Below are positions 6,577 through 7,171 of a DNA stretch of 7,171 nucleotides, in pieces. The notes under the pieces were generated by a model, which searched no databases, was not told where the DNA came from, and saw nothing but the letters and a program-made list of their open reading frames with translations. How positions within the stretch are numbered: position 1 is the first letter of the stretch; the number at the start of each line of letters is the position of its first letter. This stretch comes from Gammaproteobacteria bacterium (GTDB lineage Bacteria > Pseudomonadota > Gammaproteobacteria > Steroidobacterales > Steroidobacteraceae), in the NCBI GenBank assembly GCA_027451085.1, contig DAIDKA010000119.1:1-7171 (forward strand), given 5' to 3'. A program made the position numbers and the translations under genes.

Positions 6577-6975
6577 CCAAGCAACATCCTCCGCCACAAC
6601 GTGAAACAACTCGATGACCGGGTCCTGGCCTATGTTGCCGATTACTTCCAGGCGCTGTCGGAGCCGCTGCGGCTCAAGATACTGAACGAACTGCGCGGCA
6701 GCGCGCGCAACGTCAACGACCTCACGACCCGCCTGTCCTGCAGCCAGGCCAATGTCTCCAAGCACCTGGGCGTGCTGGCGAGGCGCGGCTTCGTGGTGCG
6801 TGAGGCCCAGGGCACCGCCGCCTACTACCGGATCGCCGATGCGGCGGTCTACGAGTTGTGCGACCTGGTCTGTGGACAGATTGCGGACCGGCTGCGGGAC
6901 GAGGTTGCAGCCCTCAAGTCACTGGACGGCGCGGCGGAGCGGCGGCGGACCAGCCCCGCCTCGCGCGCCAGATGA
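6568..6975 (+). CDS. ArsR/SmtB-family winged-helix transcriptional repressor
   Basis: This 135-aa DNA-binding protein is transcribed divergently from the efflux operon and is its likely repressor. The winged-helix core is clear: ADYFQALSEPLRLKILNEL (about 24-42), the recognition region LSCSQANVSKHLGVLARRG (56-74), a wing FVVREAQGTAAYYRI (75-89), and a final helix DAAVYELCDLVCGQIADRL (91-109). Cysteines are Cys58 at the helix-turn-helix and Cys98 and Cys102, one turn apart in the last helix. The classical ArsR CxC metal site in helix 3 is absent (Asn-Val-Asn there), the last helix has no His for an SmtB-type zinc site, and the BigR/SqrR-type helix-2 cysteine is Asn40 here. The inducer could be a thiophilic metal(loid), a reactive sulfur species or another thiol-reactive compound. 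An in-frame stop lies at 6559-6561, so the GTG at 6568 is the outermost start; it lacks a good SD. The GTG at 6601 is an alternative. Confidence 0.93.
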   Translation: MHSPSNILRHNVKQLDDRVLAYVADYFQALSEPLRLKILNELRGSARNVNDLTTRLSCSQANVSKHLGVLARRGFVVREAQGTAAYYRIADAAVYELCDLVCGQIADRLRDEVAALKSLDGAAERRRTSPASRAR

Positions 6976-7104
6976 CCCGCCGCAAGACAGCCCGCCCGCA
7001 CCGGGTGATGCGGACGGCTTGGGAGGCGCGCACCTGACCGGGTACACTGGCCAGCCCCGGATCGGCCGCTCCCGGCACGACGGGGCAACGGAGAGCTCTT
7101 CAAC
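6976..7104. other. Intergenic region between regulator and next gene
   Basis: These 129 bases hold no convincing gene. TTGGGA (7019-7024) and TACACT (7043-7048), 18 bases apart, could be a sigma70 promoter for the downstream gene. A five-base-pair GC hairpin (CCGCA 6996-7000 with TGCGG 7009-7013) lacks a following T run and is not a convincing terminator. Confidence 0.5.
7019..7048 (+). promoter_or_regulatory. Possible promoter of the aminotransferase-like gene
   Basis: TTGGGA and TACACT each match four of six consensus bases with an 18-base spacer, and the -10 is preceded by GGG. Transcription would start near 7055, giving a leader of about 50 bases before the ATG at 7105. This is a consensus match by eye only. 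Confidence 0.33.
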
Positions 7105-7171
7105 ATGCCCGGACTGCTGCCTGACATCGATCCCGATGGCCTGATGGAATTCTCGGTGGTCTACACCGACC
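7105..7171 (+). CDS. Start of a probable class V PLP-dependent aminotransferase, cut by window edge
   Basis: Only 22 codons are visible: MPGLLPDIDPDGLMEFSVVY followed by TD. This resembles, from memory, the beginning of alanine-glyoxylate aminotransferase-like class V proteins of Gammaproteobacteria, which often start with a DPDGLLEYSVVYTDRSLNHMS-like stretch. No catalytic lysine or PLP-binding residues fall inside the window, so the function rests on this short match alone. GGAGAG at 7090-7095 lies nine bases upstream of the ATG, supporting the start. It is separated from the regulator by 129 bases with its own possible promoter, so it is probably a separate housekeeping unit unrelated to the efflux operon. 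Confidence 0.6.
   Translation, partial: MPGLLPDIDPDGLMEFSVVYTD

Noticed and set aside
6996..7013. GC hairpin after the regulator as a terminator
   Set aside because: Only five base pairs with an eight-base loop and no T run afterwards; such a stem is easily found by chance in GC-rich DNA.
1..7171. CRISPR array, tRNA, rRNA, insertion sequence or phage features
   Set aside because: No regular direct repeats with spacers, no cloverleaf-like segment, no transposase or integrase frame and no terminal inverted repeats were seen; nearly all bases are in genes.

Overview
The window is GC-rich DNA with dense, strongly GC3-biased genes. Short overlaps between genes, SD-type ribosome binding sites and protein families typical of Proteobacteria suggest a gammaproteobacterium, possibly a sulfur-metabolising lineage. 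That lineage call is inference and not firm.

Layout: a five-gene head-to-tail cluster on the minus strand fills bases 6498 down to 1. In transcription order it encodes a periplasmic adaptor (HlyD/AcrA type, 351 aa), an RND efflux permease (1083 aa), a 69-aa YgaP-type (DUF2892) transmembrane hairpin, a TolC-type outer-membrane factor (480 aa), and the first 162 residues of a TauE/SafE (TSUP) permease that runs off the left edge. The first three genes are joined by 4-base stop/start overlaps (GTGA and ATGA). The next gaps are 17 and 40 bases. A divergent ArsR/SmtB-family repressor lies on the plus strand (6568-6975). The beginning of an unrelated plus-strand gene, probably a class V PLP-dependent aminotransferase, starts at 7105.

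The AT-rich spacer at 6499-6567 carries promoter-like elements for both directions. An imperfect inverted repeat covers the proposed -10 of the efflux operon, and a perfect 12-bp palindrome sits on the repressor's start codon. The simplest model is that the ArsR-type protein represses the efflux operon and itself, and releases DNA when an inducer meets its cysteines.

The adaptor, permease and outer-membrane factor form a complete tripartite pump. The YgaP-type hairpin and the TauE/SafE permease are not normal pump parts; both families occur elsewhere in ArsR-controlled reactive-sulfur loci (E. coli ygaVP, the BigR operon). The most interesting reading is therefore a sulfur-linked efflux system combining an RND pump with two sulfur-associated membrane proteins. 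The substrate cannot be read from the sequence.
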